Assembly (NCBI GenBank): GCA_016719605.1
Contig: JADJYW010000004.1
Span: 186,001 to 250,000 of the forward strand
From: Lewinellaceae bacterium
Lineage (GTDB): Bacteria > Bacteroidota > Bacteroidia > Chitinophagales > Saprospiraceae
DNA: 64,000 nucleotides
Direction: 5' to 3'
Shown: positions 1 through 7,557 of the stretch, piece by piece
How positions within the stretch are numbered: the first letter of the stretch is position 1
Layout: the number at the start of each line of letters is the position of its first letter
Position numbers and translations under genes: made by a program
Notes under the pieces: generated by a model
Seen by the model: the letters and a program-made list of their open reading frames with translations, nothing else
Databases searched by the model: none
Told to the model about the DNA's origin: nothing

Positions 1-269
1 GCATGTTCAAGGTGCCCCTGCTGCGCAATATCGCACTCACCGCACCCTATATGCACGACGGGCGTTTTGCTACGCTGGAACAAGTAATTGACCACTACAG
101 CAGTGGTATCCAGTTTCATCCGAACCTCAGCTCGGAGCTCCGGGTCGGGAATACGCCCCTTAAATTAAACTTTACGGCGCAAGATAAAAGCGACCTCGTC
201 GCCTTCCTCAACACGCTCACCGACGAGCAGCTGCTGACCGAAAAACGATACGCCAATCCGTTTAAATAG
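1..269 (+). CDS. Di-haem cytochrome c peroxidase (MauG family), C-terminal fragment
   Basis: Only the last part of the protein is present; the 5' part lies outside the window. The visible residues contain APYMHDGRF followed by LEQVIDHY and a final LNFTAQDKSDLVAFL block. This is the typical end of the bacterial di-haem cytochrome c peroxidase/MauG family, where the Met in the PYMHDG motif is an axial haem ligand in classical members. Family members are periplasmic and reduce hydrogen peroxide or oxidise protein substrates. Haem-binding CxxCH motifs would lie upstream and cannot be checked. The gene ends in TAG just before a facing-repeat tract. Confidence 0.85.
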   Translation, partial: MFKVPLLRNIALTAPYMHDGRFATLEQVIDHYSSGIQFHPNLSSELRVGNTPLKLNFTAQDKSDLVAFLNTLTDEQLLTEKRYANPFK

Positions 270-392
270 GGTTGGAAGGTTTCTGGTTGGAAGGTTAGAA
301 GGTTGGAGGGTTTCTGGTTCAGTTCGACAAGCTGCCGGAAACCCTCCAACCTTCTAACCCTCCAACCTTCTAACCTTCTAACCCTCCAACCT
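270..392. repeat. Facing repeat tract, GGTTGGAAGG family, first copy
   Basis: The left half consists of GGTTGGAAGG, GGTTAGAAGG and GGTTTCTGG units. The right half consists of their reverse complements (CCTTCTAACC, CCTCCAACC), separated by about 15 nt of unrelated sequence. The whole tract can fold into one long imperfect hairpin. It fills the gap between the peroxidase stop and the next start codon. Related tracts lie at 7498-7557, 14363-14475 and 38837-38929. Confidence 0.85.
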
Positions 393-399
393 TTTCGTT

Positions 400-1209
400 A
401 TGATTTCCCGCGCTTACTTCCTCGTGGCTGTCTCGTTGATGCTGGTATTTGCCGCCTGCACGTCCAATCGTTTTTATACCCCCAATACGATGAATATCCC
501 CATGCTGACGGAGGCAGGGCAGGGAACCGTTGCGGGAGGATTGACCACGGGTAGCAAAAATACCGGTTGGGAAGCCCAGGCAACATACAGTCCAGTCAAG
601 CACCTCGGGCTGATGTTCAACCATTTTGATCTGCGGCACAAAGGCGAAGCGCCTACCAACCAATCCTCGTTTTTTTTCTTTGAAAAAACCCCGTATGAAG
701 GCCAAACCCGGCTTACCGAGGGCGCTGTGGGCGGTTACTATCAGGTTGGGCCACAAAAAGAATACTTGTTGAGCCTGTTCACCGGATTTGGCCAGGGGCG
801 TTCAGAAAACCGCTATTCGGCGCCACCCGATCAGCAAAGCAGTGAAATTTATGTATCGGACTGGCGCTACCAGCGCTATTTTATCCAGCCCGCTTTGAGT
901 CTGAAGTACAACCGGTTTCAGGTAGGTACCGGTATCCGCTTTGCATGGGTCAACTACCTCGACGGCAACATCAGCAGCCGCGTGGGGCAGTTGGAAACCC
1001 AGCGCATTGAACTGCTGGAAAACTCCTCTCCTTTGTTTTTTACCGAAATGGCCTGGAGCATCGGCTGGCGCCTCAAACCGGTAGTCATAAGCCTGAACAG
1101 CACTGCCGTTGTGCGCGGGAAAAATACCTTGCGCGACCTCGACCTCGCCAGCAATTATGTCAGCCTGACATTGGGGTTGAATATCCACGAGTTGAAAAAG
1201 AAGTTTTGA
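400..1209 (+). CDS. Putative outer-membrane-associated lipoprotein, function unknown
   Basis: This 269-residue protein begins with a lipoprotein signal peptide: a hydrophobic stretch ending FAAC, with Cys20 as the likely lipidated residue. The rest has alternating hydrophobic/polar segments, frequent Gly and Tyr, and a C-terminal stretch reading YVSLTLGLNIHELKKKF, which suggests beta-strands of an outer-membrane barrel-like protein. I do not recognise a named family. The ATG follows directly after the repeat tract, so no promoter is obvious in the immediate leader. purC follows after 52 bp on the same strand but is functionally unrelated. Confidence 0.7.
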   Translation: MISRAYFLVAVSLMLVFAACTSNRFYTPNTMNIPMLTEAGQGTVAGGLTTGSKNTGWEAQATYSPVKHLGLMFNHFDLRHKGEAPTNQSSFFFFEKTPYEGQTRLTEGAVGGYYQVGPQKEYLLSLFTGFGQGRSENRYSAPPDQQSSEIYVSDWRYQRYFIQPALSLKYNRFQVGTGIRFAWVNYLDGNISSRVGQLETQRIELLENSSPLFFTEMAWSIGWRLKPVVISLNSTAVVRGKNTLRDLDLASNYVSLTLGLNIHELKKKF

Positions 1210-1224
1210 TCTTTGCGCCACGCT

Positions 1225-1258
1225 AACTCAAAACCCAAAACTCAAAACTCAAAACTGG
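1225..1258. repeat. ACTCAAA heptanucleotide tract upstream of purC
   Basis: Four to five units of the form AACTCAAAAC, with small variations, fill most of the gap between the lipoprotein gene and purC and end 3 nt before the purC ATG. The same heptamer forms a facing pair at 21461-21538 and lies inside meaB at 31762-31817. Confidence 0.85.
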
Positions 1259-1261
1259 CAA

Positions 1262-2194
1262 ATGCCTGCTATTCGCGAAACACATTTTCAACTTCCCGGC
1301 CAAACGGCCTTTTACCGCGGCAAGGTACGCGATGTTTATACCGTCGGCGACCGGCTCATTATGGTTGCTTCCGACCGCATCTCGGCGTTCGACCACGTTC
1401 TGCCTCGCGCCATTCCGTACAAGGGTGCGGTACTGAACCAAATCGCTGCACATTTCCTCGAAGCCACCCGCGACATCTGCCCGAACTGGCTCATCAGCAC
1501 ACCCGACCCCAACGTGGCCATCGGTTACCGCTGCGAACCGCTGCGTGTCGAAATGGTCATTCGGGGCTATGTAGCCGGCCACGCAGCCCGCACATACGCT
1601 GCCGGTATCCGCACGCTGAGCGGCGTACCCCTGCCGGAGGGTTTGCGTGAAAACGACCCGTTCCCCGAGCCAATTATCACCCCCACGACCAAGGCCGACG
1701 CGGGCCACGACGAGGATATTTCCAAAGAAAAAATCCTTGCGCAGGGTATCGTATCCCGCGCGGACTACGAACAAATGGAAACATACACGCGCGCGCTGTT
1801 CCGGCGAGGTACCGAAATGGCTGCCCGGCAGGGCCTCATTCTGGTGGACACGAAGTACGAGTTTGGGAAAAAAGATGGGCTGGTCGTGCTGATGGACGAA
1901 ATACACACGCCCGATAGTTCCCGCTATTTTTATGCCGAAGGGTACGCCGAACGCCAGATGCGCGGCGAAAAACAACGCCAGTTGAGCAAAGAGTTTGTGC
2001 GCGAATGGCTCATCGCGCACGGGTTTCAGGGCAAGGAGGGCCAACAGATGCCGGTGATGCCCGATGCTTTCGTGGCGGAAATTTCCGAACGCTACATCGA
2101 ACTCTACGAAAAGGTGACGGGGCGTGCATTTTACAAAGACCCCTCCGACGATCCGCTGGCCAGAATAGAGCGGAGCATCTTGTCGGCGCTCTGA
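1262..2194 (+). CDS. purC: Phosphoribosylaminoimidazole-succinocarboxamide synthase
   Basis: PurC condenses CAIR with aspartate in an ATP-dependent step of de novo purine synthesis in the cytoplasm. The family is recognised by the N-terminal GKVRDVY segment, the SDRISAFD motif, the VEMVIRGYVAG block, and the central PTTKADAGHDEDIS region with the catalytic Lys/Asp/His cluster. At 310 residues it matches the longer PurC form seen in Bacteroidota and yeast rather than the 240-residue form of many other bacteria. The start follows a heptamer repeat by 3 nt. It converges with the subtilase gene, with 6 bp between the stop codons. No purine riboswitch is visible. Confidence 0.96.
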   Translation: MPAIRETHFQLPGQTAFYRGKVRDVYTVGDRLIMVASDRISAFDHVLPRAIPYKGAVLNQIAAHFLEATRDICPNWLISTPDPNVAIGYRCEPLRVEMVIRGYVAGHAARTYAAGIRTLSGVPLPEGLRENDPFPEPIITPTTKADAGHDEDISKEKILAQGIVSRADYEQMETYTRALFRRGTEMAARQGLILVDTKYEFGKKDGLVVLMDEIHTPDSSRYFYAEGYAERQMRGEKQRQLSKEFVREWLIAHGFQGKEGQQMPVMPDAFVAEISERYIELYEKVTGRAFYKDPSDDPLARIERSILSAL

Positions 2195-2200
2195 TGCCAA

Positions 2201-4243
2201 TTACACCATCTGGATATAACTTCCCAGTACCCACTGGTTGGCCCCGATCCGGTGCCAGCCGTCACGGCTGGTCTCAAAAATACTGACGGTGGCCCCGTTG
2301 TTCAACCGGTTCACCTGCCCGTAGGCCGTAGATGGGCCGGAACGTACATTCAAAAAATTGGAGGTTACCCGCCCTTTTCGAGTGGCGGCCGGCGCGGTGG
2401 ATACTGTCGAGAGCACCTGGACGTAATCCGCGCTGACAAACTCGCCCTGTGCAATGCGCCAGAAGCCGGAAACTCGCTCCAGCAGGTTGATCACATCGCC
2501 CTGGTTCAGCCGCCGCGCAATAGCAAACGAGGTGGAGGGGCCTTTCCGCACATTGAGGAACTGGGACGTCACCCGCCCGCGTGCAGCAGCCGGCGCCGTC
2601 GGAACGGTGGCCGGGGTCGTCGTGGCCGGGGTCGTCGTCGTATCCTCTGCAGGAGTGCGTGCAGCGGCCGCCATCTGTACGGCGCGGAGGGCATTGATAC
2701 GCCCGTATCCGTAATAAATGGAATGTCCCGATGCATTGTAGGCGCTTGCCGGGCCGATCTTGTCGGTACTCTGGCGCAGAATGTTTTTGATTTGGCTTAC
2801 AGTCAGGTTGGGATTTGCCGTGAGCATGAGGGCGCAGACACCGGCTGCCAGCGGCGCCGAACTGGAGGTGCCCCCGAAGCCGCTGGTGTAGCCCAACACC
2901 ACCGAACGCCCGTCCCGACCGAGATCGCAGGTGGCGGTTGTGATCCCTACCCCGCCATCGCCGTTGGTTGGTGCGCACAAAAAAGCAGTAGGGCCGTAAA
3001 ACGAATAACTGGAGCGCTCATCGAGACTGTTGGAAGCCGTCACGCAGATACCATCGGCATGCGCCGCAAAGTCGCTGACGGCCCGCGGCTTATAGTTGGA
3101 GGCTGGGTTGGCGTTGCCGGCGGCAAAAAACATCGGTATACCACGTCCGCCGCGTCCTTCGCGGGCTACCCGGGCCAAGTAGTTGGTGATGTAGGTAGAC
3201 AGCGCCATGGGCGATGGGTAGCCCAGGCTGCACGAGATGACATCGGCGCCGTTGAGCATGGCATGTTCGAAGGCGTTTTTGATAGCCTCATCGGTCAAAA
3301 CATCCAGTTTGATCAGAATCAGTTTTGAATTGGGCGCAGCGCCGAGGATACCCTGTGTGTCCCAGGCGCCGGCAGCAACCGCTGCGCAGGAGGTGCCGTG
3401 GCTGATCACCCCGAACGAGCCGTTGCTCATGCGCACAAACGGCGATACATCGGTGCTGCGGGTGGCGGCGTTGAACGGGTTCCGGATTTTGGCGCCGTCG
3501 CCGCGCAGTTGCGGGTGGTCGGTTGCGAAACCGGTATCAATGACGGCTATTTTCAGGTTGCTGTTGCCGAGACTGCCGAGATAACGCCACGCCTCCTGCA
3601 CCCGGGCATCGGCGCCGCGCCGGAAATAGGAGGCGGCATACATAGCATTGGGGACATCCACGGCCGGAATGGCCTGACCGGGATTCTCCAGATGCCACTG
3701 CGTAGCCACGAACCTGCCGGAAGGAGCCGAAAACGCCCACAGCGCCGGTGCGGTGGCAAACTCCGGCTCCGCTACAGCGATCAGCGGATTTTCTTGCAGC
3801 GCAATAGCACATTTGATCGGGTTGGGCGATGCCGGGGTGACACTCACCCGAAAAGCACCCGGCCCCACTATTTCCTTGATGCTGAGTCCCATAGTATCCA
3901 GCAGTGCCTGCTGCAAATGGTCATCGGTATCCGTCACAAACTCGATGTACAAGTTGCCCGTCGGGATAAGCGGTGTCGCCTCTTCTCCTTCGAGGTTCCA
4001 GATATGCGTACCCACAGCCACATCCGGCTGTTCGCGTAGTGCATCGAGGGTGCCGCCGATATCTTTTTTATCGGAAACGATCTCAAACCCTTCAATGGCC
4101 GGCGGGCCGGCTACCCCCCTTTTTGCAGGTTCGTTTTCGTGTGCTTTGGTGTATTGAACCGCAGCGTCGGTCTTGCTCTTGGTGAGGTTGATTTTTTTTC
4201 CTCCGTAGGAAAAGGTGACGTTGTCCGTGCTTTTCTTGGCCAT
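2201..4243 (-). CDS. S8 subtilisin-like serine protease with two C-terminal SH3b domains, no export signal
   Basis: The start at MAKKSTDNVTF (680 aa) is preferred over an upstream Met because the extra segment has no protein-like character and overlaps the upstream gene. Residues 1-160 form an N-terminal region unlike a classical propeptide. The subtilase domain covers about 225-525, with catalytic Asp236 (AVIDTG), His282 (SHGTS), oxyanion Asn377 (AAGN) and Ser460 (GTSSSAP). A Thr/Pro linker at 530-555 leads to two bacterial SH3 domains (about 555-612 and 623-680), each with an FLNVR-GPST core; in secreted enzymes such domains often bind peptidoglycan. No signal peptide or T9SS sorting domain is visible, so the protein is probably cytoplasmic or released by an unknown route. 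The NUDIX-like regulator lies 13 bp upstream on the same strand. Confidence 0.9.
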   Translation of the reverse strand: MAKKSTDNVTFSYGGKKINLTKSKTDAAVQYTKAHENEPAKRGVAGPPAIEGFEIVSDKKDIGGTLDALREQPDVAVGTHIWNLEGEEATPLIPTGNLYIEFVTDTDDHLQQALLDTMGLSIKEIVGPGAFRVSVTPASPNPIKCAIALQENPLIAVAEPEFATAPALWAFSAPSGRFVATQWHLENPGQAIPAVDVPNAMYAASYFRRGADARVQEAWRYLGSLGNSNLKIAVIDTGFATDHPQLRGDGAKIRNPFNAATRSTDVSPFVRMSNGSFGVISHGTSCAAVAAGAWDTQGILGAAPNSKLILIKLDVLTDEAIKNAFEHAMLNGADVISCSLGYPSPMALSTYITNYLARVAREGRGGRGIPMFFAAGNANPASNYKPRAVSDFAAHADGICVTASNSLDERSSYSFYGPTAFLCAPTNGDGGVGITTATCDLGRDGRSVVLGYTSGFGGTSSSAPLAAGVCALMLTANPNLTVSQIKNILRQSTDKIGPASAYNASGHSIYYGYGRINALRAVQMAAAARTPAEDTTTTPATTTPATVPTAPAAARGRVTSQFLNVRKGPSTSFAIARRLNQGDVINLLERVSGFWRIAQGEFVSADYVQVLSTVSTAPAATRKGRVTSNFLNVRSGPSTAYGQVNRLNNGATVSIFETSRDGWHRIGANQWVLGSYIQMV

Positions 4244-4256
4244 CTTTATTGAATGT

Positions 4257-4946
4257 TCAAAGGTCAAAACTGAAGCCCTCTGCCACAAACTGTAGGTACT
4301 TTTCCCGGTTGAACTGGTATAGTTTGGCGGGTCGGTGCGCAACACCCTCCTGCATTTCGTTCAGGTCGAGCAGGAGGTTCATGGAGAGGATTTTTTTGCG
4401 AAAATTTCGCTTGTCCAATTTTTCAACGAGTATCGCCTCGTAAAGTTGTTGCAGCTCTGTGAGTGTGAACTTGGGCGGCAACAGTTCAAAGCCCACCGGC
4501 GCCATACGAACCTTGAGTTTCAGGCGGCGCAGGCAGGTGTCCAGTATCTCGTTGTGATCGAAAGCCAGGTCCCCCACTTCCGGGATCGAGTGCCACCGTG
4601 CCGACTGGGCAAAGGATGCGGGCGTAACGACGTAATCGCTGATTTTAATCAGGGAATAGTATGCGATAGTAATCACACGCCCTAAGGGGTGTCTGTTGAC
4701 GGCGCCAAATGCCTTCACTTGCTCCAGATATACTCCGCGCAGACCTGTGAGTTGCTCCAGTACGCGCTCTGCGGCGGTGTCTATGTCTTCGTTCGGATAA
4801 ACCAGATCGCCGGGCAAGGCCCATTTTCCCCGAAACGGCGCCGCGCCGCGCTGGATGAGCAACACTTTCAAATCGCTGCCATCAAAGCCAAAGATTACAT
4901 TATCAACAGAGAAAGCGGACTTGAAAAAGCTCTCGATCTCACTCAT
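4257..4946 (-). CDS. NUDIX-fold/winged-helix regulator (NrtR-like) with degenerate Nudix box
   Basis: Residues 10-135 form a NUDIX domain and about 150-229 a C-terminal winged-helix-like region, as in NrtR/AraR-type regulators that sense ADP-ribose or sugar metabolites. The Nudix box at 46-69 keeps Gly46, Glu53, Arg61 and Glu64. The second Gly of the usual GG pair is Asp47, and the Glu after Arg61 and the second Glu of the EE pair are Val and Gln. Hydrolysis is therefore probably lost and a ligand-sensing role favoured. The start at 4946 is chosen because a TAGTTTTG -7 box lies at 4974-4981, downstream of the alternative Met at 4988. The subtilase follows after 13 bp and is probably cotranscribed. 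Confidence 0.85.
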   Translation of the reverse strand: MSEIESFFKSAFSVDNVIFGFDGSDLKVLLIQRGAAPFRGKWALPGDLVYPNEDIDTAAERVLEQLTGLRGVYLEQVKAFGAVNRHPLGRVITIAYYSLIKISDYVVTPASFAQSARWHSIPEVGDLAFDHNEILDTCLRRLKLKVRMAPVGFELLPPKFTLTELQQLYEAILVEKLDKRNFRKKILSMNLLLDLNEMQEGVAHRPAKLYQFNREKYLQFVAEGFSFDL

Positions 4947-4973
4947 ACTTTTTTGTTGTCTGTTAGTCCGGGC

Positions 4974-4981
4974 CAAAACTA
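4974..4981 (-). promoter_or_regulatory. -7 box TAGTTTTG of the NUDIX/subtilase pair
   Basis: This matches the Bacteroidota consensus TAnnTTTG on the reverse strand. It predicts a leader of about 20-25 nt before the ATG at 4946 and excludes the Met at 4988 as start. Confidence 0.6.
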
Positions 4982-5066
4982 CTGACATATTGGCCTTTTT
5001 TTTGCAACATTGTTTCCATCACCGTGCCAAAGGCGCCTTTTGAAGCGCTATGGCGTATAAAAACAC

Positions 5067-5074
5067 TACTTTTG
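5067..5074 (+). promoter_or_regulatory. -7 box TACTTTTG of the HU/CCDC81-SPOR gene
   Basis: An exact match to TAnnTTTG about 70 nt before the ATG at 5144. It lies downstream of an in-frame Met at 5024, so it supports the shorter reading. Confidence 0.65.
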
Positions 5075-5143
5075 CACCGAAATAATCCGAATGCTAACCC
5101 ATTCGACCATCCCTTTTCACCGGTTTTAAATCGCATTTCAGTC

Positions 5144-6304
5144 ATGCAAATAGACGTTGCCGCCCATATCGAGAAATTACTTTTTCTGCACGATACACTC
5201 AATATTCCGGCCTTTGGCGGATTCACAGCATCCCGGACACCGGCTGCTGTGGACTACGCCGGCGGGGCCGTCACACCGCCTTCCAAGACGCTGACCTTTA
5301 GCGAAAACCTGACCGTGGACGACGGCATCCTCGTGGACGACCTTGCCAAAACATACGGCGTTCCCACAGATGAAGCCCGCGAAGCAGTTCGGCAGTTTGT
5401 CGAACAGATACAAACCCAACTCGGCCAGCGGGAAATTGTATCCTTGCCCGGAGTGGGGCGTTTGTATAAAAACTATGTACAAAAAATTCAGTTTCTGCCG
5501 GATGCCACCAATTTTAACGCCGGCTCCTACGGGCTGCCGCCTTTACAGTTTTCGCCAATAGCTCGCTCCCGCGAGGTGACGGAGCAACCGGCTGCGTCCG
5601 CTCCGGCAGCAAGCGCCGAAACAGCAGCATCCATACCACCTGCCAGAGAACCGGCCAGGCAGAGTGCCGTGCCAGCTGTGCCGCCTTTGCCGCCGCCGCC
5701 CAATTTTGTATCGGAACCCTACACCACCCCACGTTCGTCTGCCACGCGCTTCGGCACAGGTATTGGCATCGGCCTGATACTTTGCACGGCGATATTTGGT
5801 ATCTGGTGGTGGCAGCACAAAAAAGACCAGCTCCAGGCGGGTACCGCCACTGAAATAACAAGCGAAGAAGTCACACCTGTGGCACCAGTGCCCGGGGTGT
5901 CGTCGGGAATAGCCAAACTGGCTGAAAAGGATCGGCAGACCACAAAAAAAGCGGAACCCGTTCGTCCGGAGCGCGAAGATCAGGACCTGAACGATGAGGT
6001 AGAACAAGCCGCTGCTGCCCGTACCGTGGAGGTCTTGCGCCGCCAAAATGAAGCGCCGCGAACACCCGATGCCAAAGAGGGCCGTCTTTGCGTGCTTGTC
6101 ATTGCCACCTTGCAGGACGACACCAACGCCGAACGTCTGATCGCCAAACTCGAAGGGGCAGGCTACACGGTGTATCACCGCCGGCAGCGCGGGCACCAGG
6201 TAGGTGTCTCGTTTTACTACAAAAGCTCCAACGAAATAGACCAAAAGAAGGCCGAACTCATCCGCTTTACCGGAGAAAGGGGCATTTTTGTCAAAACTAA
6301 ATAA
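5144..6304 (+). CDS. HU-CCDC81 and SPOR domain membrane protein
   Basis: The 386-residue protein starts with two tandem DNA-binding-fold modules of the HU-CCDC81 bacterial type (about 1-60 and 60-140; the first has IPAFGGF, the second VSLPGVGRLYKNY). A Pro/Ala-rich linker follows, then one membrane segment (about 204-223, ending WWWQHKK), a charged linker and a C-terminal SPOR domain (about 308-386). The SPOR domain binds denuded septal peptidoglycan, so the protein likely has its N-terminus in the cytoplasm and SPOR in the periplasm, linking division or the chromosome with the cell wall. The architecture is characteristic of Bacteroidota. The start follows the MQIDVAAHIEKLL homology and the promoter at 5067. 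Confidence 0.88.
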   Translation: MQIDVAAHIEKLLFLHDTLNIPAFGGFTASRTPAAVDYAGGAVTPPSKTLTFSENLTVDDGILVDDLAKTYGVPTDEAREAVRQFVEQIQTQLGQREIVSLPGVGRLYKNYVQKIQFLPDATNFNAGSYGLPPLQFSPIARSREVTEQPAASAPAASAETAASIPPAREPARQSAVPAVPPLPPPPNFVSEPYTTPRSSATRFGTGIGIGLILCTAIFGIWWWQHKKDQLQAGTATEITSEEVTPVAPVPGVSSGIAKLAEKDRQTTKKAEPVRPEREDQDLNDEVEQAAAARTVEVLRRQNEAPRTPDAKEGRLCVLVIATLQDDTNAERLIAKLEGAGYTVYHRRQRGHQVGVSFYYKSSNEIDQKKAELIRFTGERGIFVKTK

Positions 6305-6328
6305 GGCTGGAGCAGTTTCCGAAATTGG

Positions 6329-7414
6329 CTAACCTTCCAGGCGCTTCGCCAGCAAGCGGTGGAAATGGTGCACTCCTTGTTCCTGGCCGGGTGAAAAGCG
6401 ACCAGATTGGTAGAAACGCGATCGTATGCCGCGCTGCACCTGTTCCACCACAGCCTCGTCCTCGCGTTCTACGAGATCCAGATCGGCGCCGGCGCCCCTG
6501 CCGAGCATCTCCGGTTTCCAGACGTAGACACGAAAACTGACGCGTGTGCGGTCAGGCTGCAAGGGCCGCACGATGTTGAGCGACAGGCCCCACGGGTAAA
6601 AATTGAACATGATGTTGGGGAACAACCAGAAGTAATAGGCGGCGATAGCCTGCCCGGTATCTTCGTGGTCGAGGGGCAGATCGAACACCGCTTCTCCGCC
6701 TCGTCCGATGCCAATCTGGCAAGTGCCCCAGGGCAGTAGTTCGTTGCGGTAGGCGTTCCAGTCGAGCGCAGCGGCAAGGCTCTTGTGTACGAAAGGAATA
6801 TGGAAACCTTCAAGGTAGTTGTCGCAATACAAGGCCCAATTGGCCTGCACCAGATAGTCGCGGGAGCGGGAAGCATCGAACCGAAATTGCTCCACAGGCA
6901 GGAAGCCGATCTTGCGCTCCATGTCGGCAATCCAATCCTCAAACGGGAATGCCGGGTCCAGCGAGGTGAAGGCAAACTGCCGCCATTGGCGCACGGGCAA
7001 CCGGGCAAGGTTGTCGGCAGCGCAAGGGAAATTTTCCATACCTGCCGTTTCCGGCATGCCGGCAAACTGCCCGTCCAGATGAAACCGCCGCCCGTGGTAG
7101 CCGCACACGATGCTGCGCTCCAACCGCCCCGGATTTTGCACCAGAATGTTGCCCCGGTGCGTGCACACGTTCGACAGGCAATGCAAGGTGTTTTGTGCAT
7201 CGCGCAGCAGCAGCAGGGGTTCCTCCAGGAAGTGCTCCAAAAAAGAAAATGGCAGTGCCTCCTGCGGCAATCGCACAACCTCCTCAGCCCCCGCAATGAT
7301 CTGCCACGAGCGCGCAAAAACCTGCTCGCGACAACGCTCAAATGCCTGATCAGATTGGTAAAACGAACCCGGCAAGGTAGCCGCCCGGCAGATGTCAGAG
7401 TCTATTGGATACAT
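6329..7414 (-). CDS. Rieske 2Fe-2S aromatic-ring-hydroxylating oxygenase, alpha subunit
   Basis: The 361-residue protein has a Rieske domain with the cluster ligands Cys84-x-His86 and Cys104-x2-His107. The C-terminal catalytic domain has the non-haem iron motif Asn199, Glu202, His205, His210 (NYLEGFHIPFVH). This fits oxygenase alpha subunits of the choline/carnitine monooxygenase type, which receive electrons from a separate reductase. No reductase or ferredoxin gene is adjacent, so the substrate cannot be deduced. It is a single gene, tail to tail with the SPOR protein gene. Confidence 0.9.
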   Translation of the reverse strand: MYPIDSDICRAATLPGSFYQSDQAFERCREQVFARSWQIIAGAEEVVRLPQEALPFSFLEHFLEEPLLLLRDAQNTLHCLSNVCTHRGNILVQNPGRLERSIVCGYHGRRFHLDGQFAGMPETAGMENFPCAADNLARLPVRQWRQFAFTSLDPAFPFEDWIADMERKIGFLPVEQFRFDASRSRDYLVQANWALYCDNYLEGFHIPFVHKSLAAALDWNAYRNELLPWGTCQIGIGRGGEAVFDLPLDHEDTGQAIAAYYFWLFPNIMFNFYPWGLSLNIVRPLQPDRTRVSFRVYVWKPEMLGRGAGADLDLVEREDEAVVEQVQRGIRSRFYQSGRFSPGQEQGVHHFHRLLAKRLEG

Positions 7415-7489
7415 TTTTTTAGCGCTGTGTGATCAGAGAGGAGTCTTTCCCGTTCTTTTTTCAGGCCCAAAAATAGCACGACTCGTGGC

Positions 7490-7497
7490 TACCTTTA
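7490..7497 (+). promoter_or_regulatory. -7-like box TACCTTTA before anmK
   Basis: Differs from TAnnTTTG only at the last base. The predicted 5' leader of anmK then consists almost entirely of repeat units (7498-7557). Confidence 0.45.
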
Positions 7498-7557
7498 GCC
7501 CTCCAACCAGAAACCCTCCAACCAGAAACCTTTTCCAGCCAGAAACCTTTTCCAGCC
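7498..7557. repeat. CCAACCAGAAACC repeat tract in the anmK leader
   Basis: Four units alternate CCTCCAACCAGAAACC and CCTTTTCCAGCCAGAAACC, all in one orientation, and end exactly at the anmK ATG. They are the complement of the GGTTTCTGGTTGGA units found at 270 and 38850. Confidence 0.85.
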
